Assembly: GCF_014207705.1 (NCBI RefSeq)
Contig: NZ_JACHIU010000001.1
Location: 3,960,501-4,024,500 of the forward strand
Direction of reading: 5' to 3'
Source: Sphaerisporangium rubeum
Lineage (GTDB): Bacteria; Actinomycetota; Actinomycetes; Streptosporangiales; Streptosporangiaceae
DNA length: 64,000 nucleotides
Below the pieces are notes generated by a model that was not told the DNA's origin, did not search any database, and was given only the letters and a program-made list of their open reading frames with translations. Of the stretch, positions 9,261 to 16,852 are shown in pieces; position 1 is the stretch's first letter; each line of letters starts with the position of its first letter. The translations under genes were made by a program, and so were the position numbers.

Positions 9261-10451
9261 GTGATCACGGTGGACTTCACGCTTCCTGAGACCGCCGAGG
9301 ACGTGCGGCGCGGCGTCGCGGACATCTGCTCGCGGTACGACATGGCGTACTGGCAGCGGTGCGAGGCCGACAAGCGCTGGCCGGAGGAGGTCTGGTCCGA
9401 GCTCGCCAAAGGCGGCTGGCTCGGGCTCGCGGTCCCCGAGCAGTACGGCGGCGGCGGCCAGGGCCTGCTGGAGCTCGCCGTCGCCACCGAGACCCTGGCC
9501 GCCTCCGGCGCGGCCGGCGGGTCGGCGTTCACCTACGTGCTCACCCCCGGCTTCGGCGCGCTGACCGTCGCGCGGCACGGCTCGCAGGCGCAGAAGGACG
9601 AACTGCTGCCGAAGCTGGCGAGCGGCGAGCTGGAGACCTGCTTCGCGCTCACCGAGCCGGACGCCGGGTCCAACTCCCTGGCCATCACCACCTCCGCGCG
9701 CCGTGACGGCGACGAGTACGTGATCAACGGCCAGAAGATCTGGATCACCGGCGTGCAGCGCGCGAGCCGCATGCTGCTGGTGACCCGCACCATCCCCGCC
9801 GAGCAGGCGAGGCCGCGCACCGACGGGCTGACCGTCTTCCTGGTGGACGTGCCGGCCGCCGTCGCCTCGGGAGGGCTGTCGTTCCGGCCGATACCGAAGA
9901 TGGGGGCCAACACCACCCCGTCCAACATGGTGTTCGTCGACGACCTGCGCGTGCCGGCCGCGAGTGTGCTCGGCCAGGTGGACGCGGGGGCCGCGGTGCT
10001 GTGGGACGTGCTCAACCCCGAGCGGGTGCTGCTCGGCGCGAGCGCGCTCGGCGGCGCGGAGGTCGCGCTGCGGGTGGCGGTGACCTACGCCAAGGAGCGC
10101 GAGGTGTTCGGCCGGCCCATCGGCGCCAACCAGGCCATCGCGTTCCCGCTCGCGCAGGTGAAGGCCAGGATCGAGCTGGCCAGGCTGATGCTCTACAAGG
10201 CGGCGTGGCTGTTCGACCGAGGCGAGCCCTGCGCCACCGAGGCCAACATCGCCAAGCTCGCCGCCTCGCAGGCCGCGTGGGAGGCGGCCGACCACGCCTT
10301 CCAGACACACGGCGGGATGGCGTACTCCCTGGAGTACCCCCTCGCCCGGCTGCTGGCGGACGCACGCATCGGCCGGGTGGCGCCGGTCACCGAGGAACTG
10401 CTGCTCAACTATCTCGCCACGCAGGTCCTCGGCCTGCCGCGCAGCTTCTGA
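9261..10451 (+). CDS. Acyl-CoA dehydrogenase
   Basis: FAD-dependent acyl-CoA alpha,beta-dehydrogenase, 396 aa. N-terminal helical domain (AVPEQYGGGGQGLLELAVATETLA), middle beta domain with CFALTEPDAGSNSLAITTSARRDGDEYVINGQKIWITG, and C-terminal helical domain with AVTYAKEREVFGRPIGANQAIAF and the QTHGGMAYSLEYPLARLLADARI segment. The usual catalytic Glu of the YEG(T) loop seems replaced (GRVAPVTEE), while a Glu occurs in LNPERVLLGASALG, the position used by isovaleryl- and long-chain acyl-CoA dehydrogenases. Start GTG 9261; a GTG at 9270 is possible. The gene stands alone, so the substrate is unknown; a branched or long acyl-CoA is a reasonable guess. Confidence 0.93.
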   Translation: MITVDFTLPETAEDVRRGVADICSRYDMAYWQRCEADKRWPEEVWSELAKGGWLGLAVPEQYGGGGQGLLELAVATETLAASGAAGGSAFTYVLTPGFGALTVARHGSQAQKDELLPKLASGELETCFALTEPDAGSNSLAITTSARRDGDEYVINGQKIWITGVQRASRMLLVTRTIPAEQARPRTDGLTVFLVDVPAAVASGGLSFRPIPKMGANTTPSNMVFVDDLRVPAASVLGQVDAGAAVLWDVLNPERVLLGASALGGAEVALRVAVTYAKEREVFGRPIGANQAIAFPLAQVKARIELARLMLYKAAWLFDRGEPCATEANIAKLAASQAAWEAADHAFQTHGGMAYSLEYPLARLLADARIGRVAPVTEELLLNYLATQVLGLPRSF

Positions 10452-10485
10452 CGTCCCCCCTGGCCGCCCCCGGCCTCCTCGGCGG

Positions 10486-11172
10486 TCAGGGCATCGCCGC
10501 CTCGACCAAGGCGTCCACGATGCGGTTGTCGTCGCCGCGCTCGGGGTGCCACTGGACGCCGACGCAGAAGCGGTGGCCCGGCAGTTCCACGGCCTCGACG
10601 ATCTGGTCGTCGGCCCAGGCGATGGCGAGCAGGCCGGTGCCGAGCCGCTTGACGGCCTGGTTGTGCGGCGTGGACACCTCGATGCGGTCGCCGATCGCCT
10701 TGCCGACCTTGCTCGACACGCTGACCGTGATGACGTGCGGCGCGCTCGCGCCGTGCCGCTCGTGGTGCACGGCCGCGGGCAGCCAGGGGATCAGCGTTCC
10801 GCCGAGCGCGACGTTGAGCACGTGCATGCCGCGTGCGACGCCGAGCAGCGGCACCCCGGCCTCGACGGCCGCGCGGGCCAGCGCCGTCTCGAACCGGTCG
10901 CGGCCCGGCTGCGGCTCGTCCACCCGCTCGTCGCGCTCCTCCCCGTAGGACGCGGGGTCCATCTCCACACCGCCGGACAGGATCAGGCCCGACAGTCCGC
11001 GCACGTAGCCGTCGATCGCCCCCTGGCTCAGCGGCGGGACGAGCACAGGCGCGCCGCCGGCCCGGTCCACCGCCTTGGCGTACGCGGGGGGCGAGACGGC
11101 GGCCTCACGGACCCACGTGCCCCAGCGGGCCGCTTCGAAGTAGGTGGTGATACCGATCAACGGTCGGGACAT
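10486..11172 (-). CDS. Class-I glutamine amidotransferase-like (peptidase C26, PuuD-type) protein lacking the catalytic Cys
   Basis: 228-aa protein of the gamma-glutamyl-gamma-aminobutyrate hydrolase family. The start MSRPLIGITTYFE, the LSGLILSGGVEMDPASYGEE segment and the GVQWHPERGDDNR C-terminus (with the catalytic His-Glu) are typical. At the nucleophile elbow, where the family has G-x-C-R-G-x-x, this protein reads GVARGMHVLN, so residue 113 is Ala. Unless another thiol substitutes, the enzyme should be unable to form the thioester intermediate. It is convergent with the acyl-CoA dehydrogenase and has no glutamine synthetase-like (PuuA) neighbour. A non-enzymatic or binding role is inference. 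Confidence 0.88.
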   Translation of the reverse strand: MSRPLIGITTYFEAARWGTWVREAAVSPPAYAKAVDRAGGAPVLVPPLSQGAIDGYVRGLSGLILSGGVEMDPASYGEERDERVDEPQPGRDRFETALARAAVEAGVPLLGVARGMHVLNVALGGTLIPWLPAAVHHERHGASAPHVITVSVSSKVGKAIGDRIEVSTPHNQAVKRLGTGLLAIAWADDQIVEAVELPGHRFCVGVQWHPERGDDNRIVDALVEAAMP

Positions 11173-11493
11173 GCGATCTCCATGGGGTCGCGCGAGTCGT
11201 GCCGCCCGGGTGCGGCGGCATCTCAGCCAGTGGCAAGCCCCATCATGGCGTACTGCATTTCGGGTATGTCGGGTATCCGAGTATCAGTCACGTCACTTCA
11301 GCATCATTCGCCACTCTGGCACGGTCCAGCCGGGATCCGGCCCGGCCGGGAATCCGCCGCGGGGCCGCCGCGCCTCCCGCCTCGCGGGTAGGCGCGTGCT
11401 GAGGGGTGCCGCGAAATCAGGCCCCTCCGATACATGAGATAGCGTCCGGCCTTTCGAATTGACGAATCGTGACAACCTCTCGGAATTGACGAG

Positions 11494-11519
11494 GTGAATC
11501 AGAAGTGAAATTGATTCAC
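11494..11519. promoter_or_regulatory. Inverted repeat upstream of the flavohemoglobin gene, candidate operator
   Basis: GTGAATCA and TGATTCAC form perfect 8-bp arms around a 10-bp spacer, within an AT-rich stretch (about 11440-11620) unusual for this genome. A 10-bp direct repeat GAATTGACGA also occurs twice nearby (from 11456 and from 11482). The rest of 11173-11630 shows no gene. Likely binding site of a regulator of the downstream globin gene; the protein is unknown. Confidence 0.45.
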
Positions 11520-11630
11520 TATGCCCCGCCTATGAGGAGAAATCCACCCTCACCGACAATCATGAGATGATTACCAAGAGTACTCTTACGCCGTTTGTTG
11601 TGGTGAAACGGTTGTGTGACGCATTGGGGA

Positions 11631-12875
11631 ATGGAAGACTCCATTTCGAGCGAACGGCCGGGCCGGGACCGCCGCACGCTCACGACCCGGACCGTCAAGG
11701 AGGTGCGAGACCGGATCGGGAAAAACCCGATCCCGCGAGGGTGGCGTCCATTAATGTCTTTGAATCCACGGCTCATCAAGGAAAGTTTTTCCGCGCTTCA
11801 GCCGGTCATGGCCAAGGCGGCGGCCTACTTCTACGGGCGGCTGTTCGCGGAGCATCCCCATCTTCGCGGCATGTTCCCGCCCGCCATGGACGTCCAGCGG
11901 GAGCGCCTGTTCAACGCGCTCACCCGCGTCGTGTGGAGCGTCGACAGCCCCGACGGCCTCACCTCCTATCTCGGTCAGCTCGGCCGCGACCACCGCAAGT
12001 ACGGCGTGCTCGCCGAGCACCACACGGCCGTCGGCAACGCGCTGGTCGCGACGATCAAGAGGTTCGCCGCCGGCATGTGGTCGGCCGAGATGGAGGCCGC
12101 GTGGGTGGCGGCGTACACCGCGGCGGCCAACATGATGATCGAGGCCGCCGAGGCCGACGCCGGGGTCGCACCCGCCTGGTGGCTCGCCGAGGTCGTCGAC
12201 CACGACAGGCGCACACCCGGCATCGCGGTCGTCACCCTGCGGCCCGGCGGCCCGTACCCGTTCACCGCGGGCCAGTACGTCAACGTGCAGACCCGGCGCT
12301 GGCCCCGGGTGTGGCGCACCTACTCGATCGCCAACTCCCCCCGCGCCGACAACACCGTCCGCCTGCACGTGCGGGCCGTCACCGCCGGATGGGTCAGCAC
12401 GGCCCTGGTCGCGCACACCAAGATCGGCGACTCGGTGCTGCTCGGCCCGCCGGTCGGCACCATGAACCCGCCGGGCGAAGGCGACGACCGCGACCTGCTG
12501 TGCGTGGCCGGCGGCACCGGCCTGGCCCCGCTCAAGGCGATCATCGAGCAGGTCATCGCGTCCGGCCGCCGCCCCAACATCCACCTGCTGTTCGGCGCGC
12601 GCACCGCGGCCGAGCTGTACGACCTCGGCGACCTGATCCGCATGGAGGCGTCCTACCCCTGGCTGCGGGTGGTGCCGGTGGTGTCCGACGAGCCGGCCTA
12701 CGACGGCGTGCGCGGGAACCTGCCGGACGTCGTGCGCCGCTTCCACTCCTGGACCGACCACGTGGTCTACGTGTGCGGGCCCTCCGGCATGGTGCGGCAG
12801 ACCGTGCGCAACCTGCGCGAGGACGGCGTGCCGGCCGAGCACATCCACCAGGACACCTGCAGGGAGCCCTTCTGA
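11631..12875 (+). CDS. hmp: Flavohemoglobin (globin fused to FAD/NAD(P)H oxidoreductase), probable nitric oxide dioxygenase
   Basis: Single-chain globin plus ferredoxin-reductase-type protein that converts NO to nitrate using O2 and NAD(P)H. Globin domain about residues 43-160 (ATG 11631 numbering): Tyr B10 in YFYGRLF (Y68), Gln E7 in VQRERLFNA (Q89), and proximal His in GRDHRKYGV (H121). The FAD domain carries RTYSIANSP; the NAD domain carries AGGTGLAPL and VCGPSGM. The start is uncertain: ATG 11631, GTG 11616 or ATG 11754 (MSLNPRL) are all possible, and the first 40 residues before the globin are basic and of unknown function. The gene is monocistronic with an AT-rich upstream region containing an inverted repeat. 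Confidence 0.92.
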   Translation: MEDSISSERPGRDRRTLTTRTVKEVRDRIGKNPIPRGWRPLMSLNPRLIKESFSALQPVMAKAAAYFYGRLFAEHPHLRGMFPPAMDVQRERLFNALTRVVWSVDSPDGLTSYLGQLGRDHRKYGVLAEHHTAVGNALVATIKRFAAGMWSAEMEAAWVAAYTAAANMMIEAAEADAGVAPAWWLAEVVDHDRRTPGIAVVTLRPGGPYPFTAGQYVNVQTRRWPRVWRTYSIANSPRADNTVRLHVRAVTAGWVSTALVAHTKIGDSVLLGPPVGTMNPPGEGDDRDLLCVAGGTGLAPLKAIIEQVIASGRRPNIHLLFGARTAAELYDLGDLIRMEASYPWLRVVPVVSDEPAYDGVRGNLPDVVRRFHSWTDHVVYVCGPSGMVRQTVRNLREDGVPAEHIHQDTCREPF

Positions 12876-13157
12876 CGAAGGCGGCGCGCCGATTTCCCGG
12901 ACCTTCCGGGCAACCGATCACCCAAATCGCGAGGAGTCCGGCGGCCTCCGCGGCGACGTGGCACGATGACAGCGACCCGCGCACAGCGGTGACCCATGTC
13001 AGCCGCGGAGACCACGCCGAGCCGGGGGGACAGGCGTGTCTCTCTCCTTGCCGAAAGGAAGGGCGATCATGCCCGGCACCCCGCACACCGCCGGCCCGCC
13101 GAGGACCCACGGGGGCGACCCGGTCCTGCCCGCACGGACGGCGGTGCGCTGAGTCCC

Positions 13158-13463
13158 ATGGCCAAGCCGGTCACACTCGTGACGTTCGTGCTGCCCAGCA
13201 TGCTCGGCCACTGGGGCAGCGGCACCACCGAGGTCCGCGTCTTCGCCGTCGCCGACTCCGCCGAGAGCAGCCCCACCCTCGGGGCCGCCCTGCACACCCT
13301 GCGCCGCACCCATCCCACCCTGGAGCGCCGCCTGTGCGACGAGTTCGGCGGCATCCGCCGCCACATCAGCATGTTCGTCTGCGGTGAGAACGCACGCCGC
13401 CTCGGCGGCTTATCGTGCGCGCTTCCCCCCGGCGCCGAGGTCTACGTCGTACCCGCCTTGTAG
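13158..13463 (+). CDS. MoaD/ThiS-family beta-grasp protein without C-terminal Gly-Gly
   Basis: 101-aa protein with the ubiquitin-like fold signature of sulfur carriers: LVTFVLPSMLGHW at the start, a LGAALHTLRRTHPTLERRL helix, then FGGIRRHISMFVCGENARRLGGL and the closing PPGAEVYVVPAL. Actinobacterial MoaD/ThiS relatives have this layout and normally finish with Gly-Gly, the thiocarboxylate site; here the chain stops at Pro-Ala-Leu. ATG 13158 is chosen because similarity begins there, although no strong Shine-Dalgarno is visible; an upstream GTG would add about 54 Arg/Pro-rich residues. It is not next to molybdopterin or thiazole genes. Sulfur transfer by this copy is doubtful. Confidence 0.75.
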   Translation: MAKPVTLVTFVLPSMLGHWGSGTTEVRVFAVADSAESSPTLGAALHTLRRTHPTLERRLCDEFGGIRRHISMFVCGENARRLGGLSCALPPGAEVYVVPAL

Positions 13464-13513
13464 ACGGCGCTCAGGCGGCATCCAGGCGGCATCCGGGAGG
13501 CACGGCCCTCCGG

Positions 13514-14224
13514 TCAGGGGGCGACGCGGCCGTTGGCGTTGAAGGCGGCGTGGGTGATCGGCATGAGGCCGGCCCACAGCGCCTCCATCTTCTCCGCCAC
13601 CATCTCGATCTCACGCTGCGGGAACGACGGCACGGTCCCCCGATCGTCCCTCGTGCGCAGCGACAAGAAGTGCATGAGCGAGCGCGCGTTGCAGGTGGCG
13701 TACATCGAGGAGAACAGCCCGACCGGCAGCACCGCCCTGGCCACCTCGCGGGCCACCCCGGCCGCCAGCATCTCCTGGTAGGCGGCGTACGACTCGCGGT
13801 ACGACCGCTCCATCGCCTCCCCCACCAGCTTGTGCTGCGTCTCGTCCCCCTCGACGAAGACGTACTTGCCCGGCCTGCCTTCCTGCACGAGCTTGCGGTC
13901 CGGCCCCGGCACGTAGAAAACCGGACGAAGCTCCCGATATCTACCGCTTTCCTCGTTGTAGGACCAGCCGACCCGGTGGCGGTGGAACTCGCGGAAGACC
14001 AGGATCGGTGCGCTGACGAAGAACGTCATGGAGTTGTGCTCGAAAGGGCTGCCGTGGCGGTCGCGCATGAGGAAATTGATCAGGCCGGTGGACCGCTCGG
14101 CGTCCTGGCCGACCGCGGCCAGGGACTTCTCACCCGCCGTCGAGACCCGGGCCGCGAACAGCACGTCGGAGTCCGCCGCGCTGTGCTTGACCAGTTCCAC
14201 CGTCACTTCGCTGACCAACTCCAC
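13514..14224 (-). CDS. thyX: FAD-dependent thymidylate synthase
   Basis: Flavin-dependent thymidylate synthase that methylates dUMP using methylene-tetrahydrofolate and NADPH. The ThyX signature lies at about residues 82-95 (RHRVGWSYNEESGRY), preceded by DRHGSPFEHNSMTFFV, which helps bind FAD and dUMP. The C-terminal half has the ARAVLPVGLFSSMYATCNARSLMHFLSLR segment. GTG 14224 has GGGAGG six bases upstream and gives 236 aa, close to the family norm; the frame upstream to 14302 is not similar. It is convergent with the MoaD-like gene and lies directly downstream of trpE on the same strand, with an 84-bp gap. Confidence 0.95.
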   Translation of the reverse strand: MELVSEVTVELVKHSAADSDVLFAARVSTAGEKSLAAVGQDAERSTGLINFLMRDRHGSPFEHNSMTFFVSAPILVFREFHRHRVGWSYNEESGRYRELRPVFYVPGPDRKLVQEGRPGKYVFVEGDETQHKLVGEAMERSYRESYAAYQEMLAAGVAREVARAVLPVGLFSSMYATCNARSLMHFLSLRTRDDRGTVPSFPQREIEMVAEKMEALWAGLMPITHAAFNANGRVAP

Positions 14225-14308
14225 GCCGGCCCTCCCCTTCTCGTCGGCCGCAATGGTACTCCCGGCGGGAGGCGGGCCGGGCCGGCGCCGGCCGCCTCCC
14301 ACGCCGCG

Positions 14309-16456
14309 TCAGTCCGCCGTGACGGGGGCCCGGCGGCACAGCCGCAGGACGTTCGCCACGACGCGTGCCCCCGCCGAGCCCTCGGTGGTGAGGATCGACT
14401 CGGGGTGGAACTGCACGGCGTAGCGGCGGTTGGCGTCGTCCTCGATGGCCATGACGGCGCCGTCGAGGGTGACGGCGGTCACGGTGAAGCCGCGCACGCC
14501 GGGGGTCTTGGCGTGCAGCGAGTGGTAGCGCGCGGCGGTGAACTCACCCGGCAGGCCGTCCAGCATGGAGCTGCCGCCGACACGGCCGACCTTGCCGCGT
14601 TTGCCGTGCTCGGGGTAGCCGAGCAGTTCCAGCGTGCCGCCGGCCTGCTCGACCATGGCCTGCAGCCCGAGGCACACCCCGAAGACCGGCAGCCCGCGCT
14701 CGTACAGGTCATCGATCAGGCCGGCGCAGCCGAAGTCGGAGGGCCAGCCGGGGCCGGGGGACAGCACGACCAGATCAGGTGCGGCGTCGTCCAGCATGGC
14801 GCGCGGGAAGCCGTGCCGCAGGGTGAGCACCTCGGCCCCTTGCTGACGGAAGTAGTCGGCGAGGGTGTTGACGAAGGAGTCCTCGTGGTCGACGAGCAGG
14901 ACCTTCATGCCCTCCCCCGGCCGCTCGGCCGCCGGCGCGGGGGTCACGGCCGCCGGGGTGCCGACGTCGGCGAGCGCGCCGAGCAGCGCGCTGGCCTTCA
15001 GCTCGGTCTCGCGTTCCTCGGCCGCGGGGTCGGAGTCGTACAGCAAGGTGGCGCCGGCGCGCACGGTGGCCACCCCGTCGCGGATCTGCGCGGTGCGCAG
15101 GGTGAGCCCGGTGTTCATCGACCCGTCGAACCCGAGGTAGCCGACGGCCCCGCCGTACCAGCGGCGCGCGGTGGCCTCGTGGTCCTCGATGAACTGCATG
15201 GCCCAGGTCTTCGGCGCGCCGGTGACGGTCACGGCCCACATGTGGGTGAGGAAGGCGTCGAGCGCGTCGAATCCGGGACGCAGCCGGCCCTCGATGTGGT
15301 CGACGGTGTGGATGAGGCGCGAGTACATCTCGATCTGGCGCCTGCCGATGACCTGCACGCTGCCCGGCACGCAGATGCGGGACTTGTCGTTGCGGTCCAC
15401 GTCGGTGCACATGGTCAGCTCGGACTCCTCCTTGGTGGAGCTGAGCAGCGTGCGGATGGCCTCGGCGTCCTCGACGGGGTTGGCGCCGCGCGCGATGGTG
15501 CCGGAGATCGGGCAGGTCTCCACCCGGTCGGCCTGAACGCGCACGTACATCTCGGGTGAGGCCCCCACCAGGTGCTCGCCCTCACCGAGGTTGAACAGGA
15601 ACTCGTACGGAGCGGGGTTGCTGTGCCGCAGCGAGCGGTAGAACGCCACCGGGTCGGCGCACGGCCCGTGGAACACCTGGCCCGGCACCACCTCGAACAG
15701 GTCGCCGCGCTTGAACTTGGCCTTGGCGGCCTCCACGACCTCGGCGTAGCCGCCGGGCCTCGGTCCCGGCGGGATCTCGCCGGGGACGGGGGGAAGCGGC
15801 ACCGACTCGCCGGTGCGCGGCAGGCCGTGGGTGGAGACGCCGTCGACGGTGAACTCGTAGCGGTACTCCCGGCTGGTCTCCCGCTTGCGGTCGACCACCA
15901 TGACGCGGTCGGGCAGGTGGAGCACCAGGTCGCGCTGGTCGGCGGCGCGGGTGAGCGCCTGGCGGATCGGCTCGAACTGGAAGGCCAGGTCGTAGCCGAA
16001 CGCGCCGTACAGGCCGAGGTGCTCGTCCACGCCGGCGAACGCGGCGATCACCTCGCGGATGGCGGTGAAGACGGTGGGCCGCCTGCTGCGCATCTCCTCG
16101 GGAAGGATCTCCTCCGACTCCGGCACGTGGACCTCGACCTGGTCGGCGGTCGGCTCGGAGGTGGGCTTGCCCGCGGCGAGCAGGCAGGAGGTGACGACCG
16201 GCAGCACGACACGGCCGCGTTCGTTGAGCGCGCGAGCGCCGATGACCCGGCCCCGCGCGACGATCTCGAGCACCGGGTCGGTGTAGGCCAGGTGCCACCG
16301 GCTGTACCGGCCGGGGTACTCCATGCCCGAGGAGAGCACGCCGCCGCGATGCTCCCCGAGGGAGGCGACGATCTCATCGAGCACCGTCTCCGGCACGTCG
16401 GCCGTCGTCACTTCGACGCCGATGCCTCCGGCGGTGGTATATCCGCTGGTGTCCAC
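14309..16456 (-). CDS. trpE: Anthranilate synthase, fused TrpE-TrpG type
   Basis: 715-aa fusion making anthranilate from chorismate and glutamine, first step of tryptophan synthesis. Residues 1-510 form the chorismate-binding component I (FEVVPGQVFHGPC, CPISGTIARGANP, ELTMCTDVDRNDKSRI, VTVTGAPKTWAMQ). About 520-715 is the glutaminase: KVLLVDHEDSFVNTLADYF, nucleophile in FGVCLGLQAM, and FHPES with the catalytic His/Glu. The order E-G in one chain is the arrangement also found in rhizobia and some actinomycetes. GTG 16456 is the start. A Trp-codon leader peptide and a hairpin lie upstream, indicating attenuation control. PhzE-like phenazine enzymes share this architecture, but there are no phenazine genes nearby. 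Confidence 0.94.
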   Translation of the reverse strand: MDTSGYTTAGGIGVEVTTADVPETVLDEIVASLGEHRGGVLSSGMEYPGRYSRWHLAYTDPVLEIVARGRVIGARALNERGRVVLPVVTSCLLAAGKPTSEPTADQVEVHVPESEEILPEEMRSRRPTVFTAIREVIAAFAGVDEHLGLYGAFGYDLAFQFEPIRQALTRAADQRDLVLHLPDRVMVVDRKRETSREYRYEFTVDGVSTHGLPRTGESVPLPPVPGEIPPGPRPGGYAEVVEAAKAKFKRGDLFEVVPGQVFHGPCADPVAFYRSLRHSNPAPYEFLFNLGEGEHLVGASPEMYVRVQADRVETCPISGTIARGANPVEDAEAIRTLLSSTKEESELTMCTDVDRNDKSRICVPGSVQVIGRRQIEMYSRLIHTVDHIEGRLRPGFDALDAFLTHMWAVTVTGAPKTWAMQFIEDHEATARRWYGGAVGYLGFDGSMNTGLTLRTAQIRDGVATVRAGATLLYDSDPAAEERETELKASALLGALADVGTPAAVTPAPAAERPGEGMKVLLVDHEDSFVNTLADYFRQQGAEVLTLRHGFPRAMLDDAAPDLVVLSPGPGWPSDFGCAGLIDDLYERGLPVFGVCLGLQAMVEQAGGTLELLGYPEHGKRGKVGRVGGSSMLDGLPGEFTAARYHSLHAKTPGVRGFTVTAVTLDGAVMAIEDDANRRYAVQFHPESILTTEGSAGARVVANVLRLCRRAPVTAD

Positions 16457-16531
16457 CCTGCACTCGCCCTTCTTGATCGCCGATCGTGATGATCATGTGA
16501 TCGGTGAAGCCCCGGGGCGGGATACGGATGA

Positions 16532-16551
16532 GGCCGCCCTGCGGGGCGGCC
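16532..16551 (-). terminator. Hairpin in the trpE leader, candidate attenuator
   Basis: GGCCGCCC (16532-16539) and GGGCGGCC (16544-16551) make a perfect 8-bp GC stem with a 4-nt loop, 27 nt after the trpL stop codon and about 75 nt before trpE. No U-run follows, so termination by this hairpin alone is uncertain; it could also sequester the trpE start region. Confidence 0.5.
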
Positions 16552-16578
16552 GTCGGAAACATGCGAAGTTCGCGCCGC

Positions 16579-16620
16579 CTATGAGCAGCGCCACCACTGA
16601 GCGGGCGAAACGGATCGCAT
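16579..16620 (-). CDS. trpL: trp leader peptide, MRSVSPAQWWRCS
   Basis: A 13-codon frame on the minus strand reads M-R-S-V-S-P-A-Q-W-W-R-C-S-stop, with two adjacent Trp codons at positions 9-10. It lies 123 nt upstream of the fused anthranilate synthase and just before a GC hairpin. Tandem Trp codons in a short leader are the hallmark of ribosome-mediated attenuation, known for Corynebacterium and Streptomyces trp genes. There is no Shine-Dalgarno before the ATG; instead TAGCAT ends seven bases upstream of it, so the transcript may be leaderless and begin at the ATG. Confidence 0.8.
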   Translation of the reverse strand: MRSVSPAQWWRCS

Positions 16621-16626
16621 GTGGGG

Positions 16627-16658
16627 AATGCTAGCGGCCCCCCGCACAGGATGCCACC
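16627..16658 (-). promoter_or_regulatory. Predicted trpL-trpE promoter giving a leaderless leader transcript
   Basis: On the minus strand TAGCAT (a TAnnnT -10 box) lies seven bases before the trpL ATG, and GTGGCA about 18 bp further upstream is a 4/6 match to TTGACA. Transcription would then start at or next to the A of the trpL ATG. Boundaries are approximate. Confidence 0.45.
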
Positions 16659-16758
16659 GGTTACCGCCGGATCGCGCGCCGTGCCGGGGTCGTGCCGGGG
16701 TCGGACACGGCCGGCGGAGTGACACAGGGCGATTCAGGGCAAGCTGTGAGTGACGTCC

Positions 16759-16803
16759 TTGGCGGCGGCGCGAGTGTAGCAGTAGAATGTTACTCGCGAG
16801 TAA
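16759..16803 (+). promoter_or_regulatory. Promoter and palindromic operator in front of the CocE-type hydrolase
   Basis: TTGGCG (16759-16764), an 18-bp spacer and TAGAAT (16783-16788) form a sigma-70-like promoter. The perfect 14-bp palindrome TTACTCGCGAGTAA (16790-16803) begins one base after the -10 box, covering the predicted start of transcription. That position suits a repressor of TetR type. No TetR gene adjoins; the regulator is unknown. Confidence 0.65.
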
Positions 16804-16852
16804 AGCGCTGCTTGCGTCGATCGGAGTGATCCTCCGGCCAGAGGGGGCGCGC

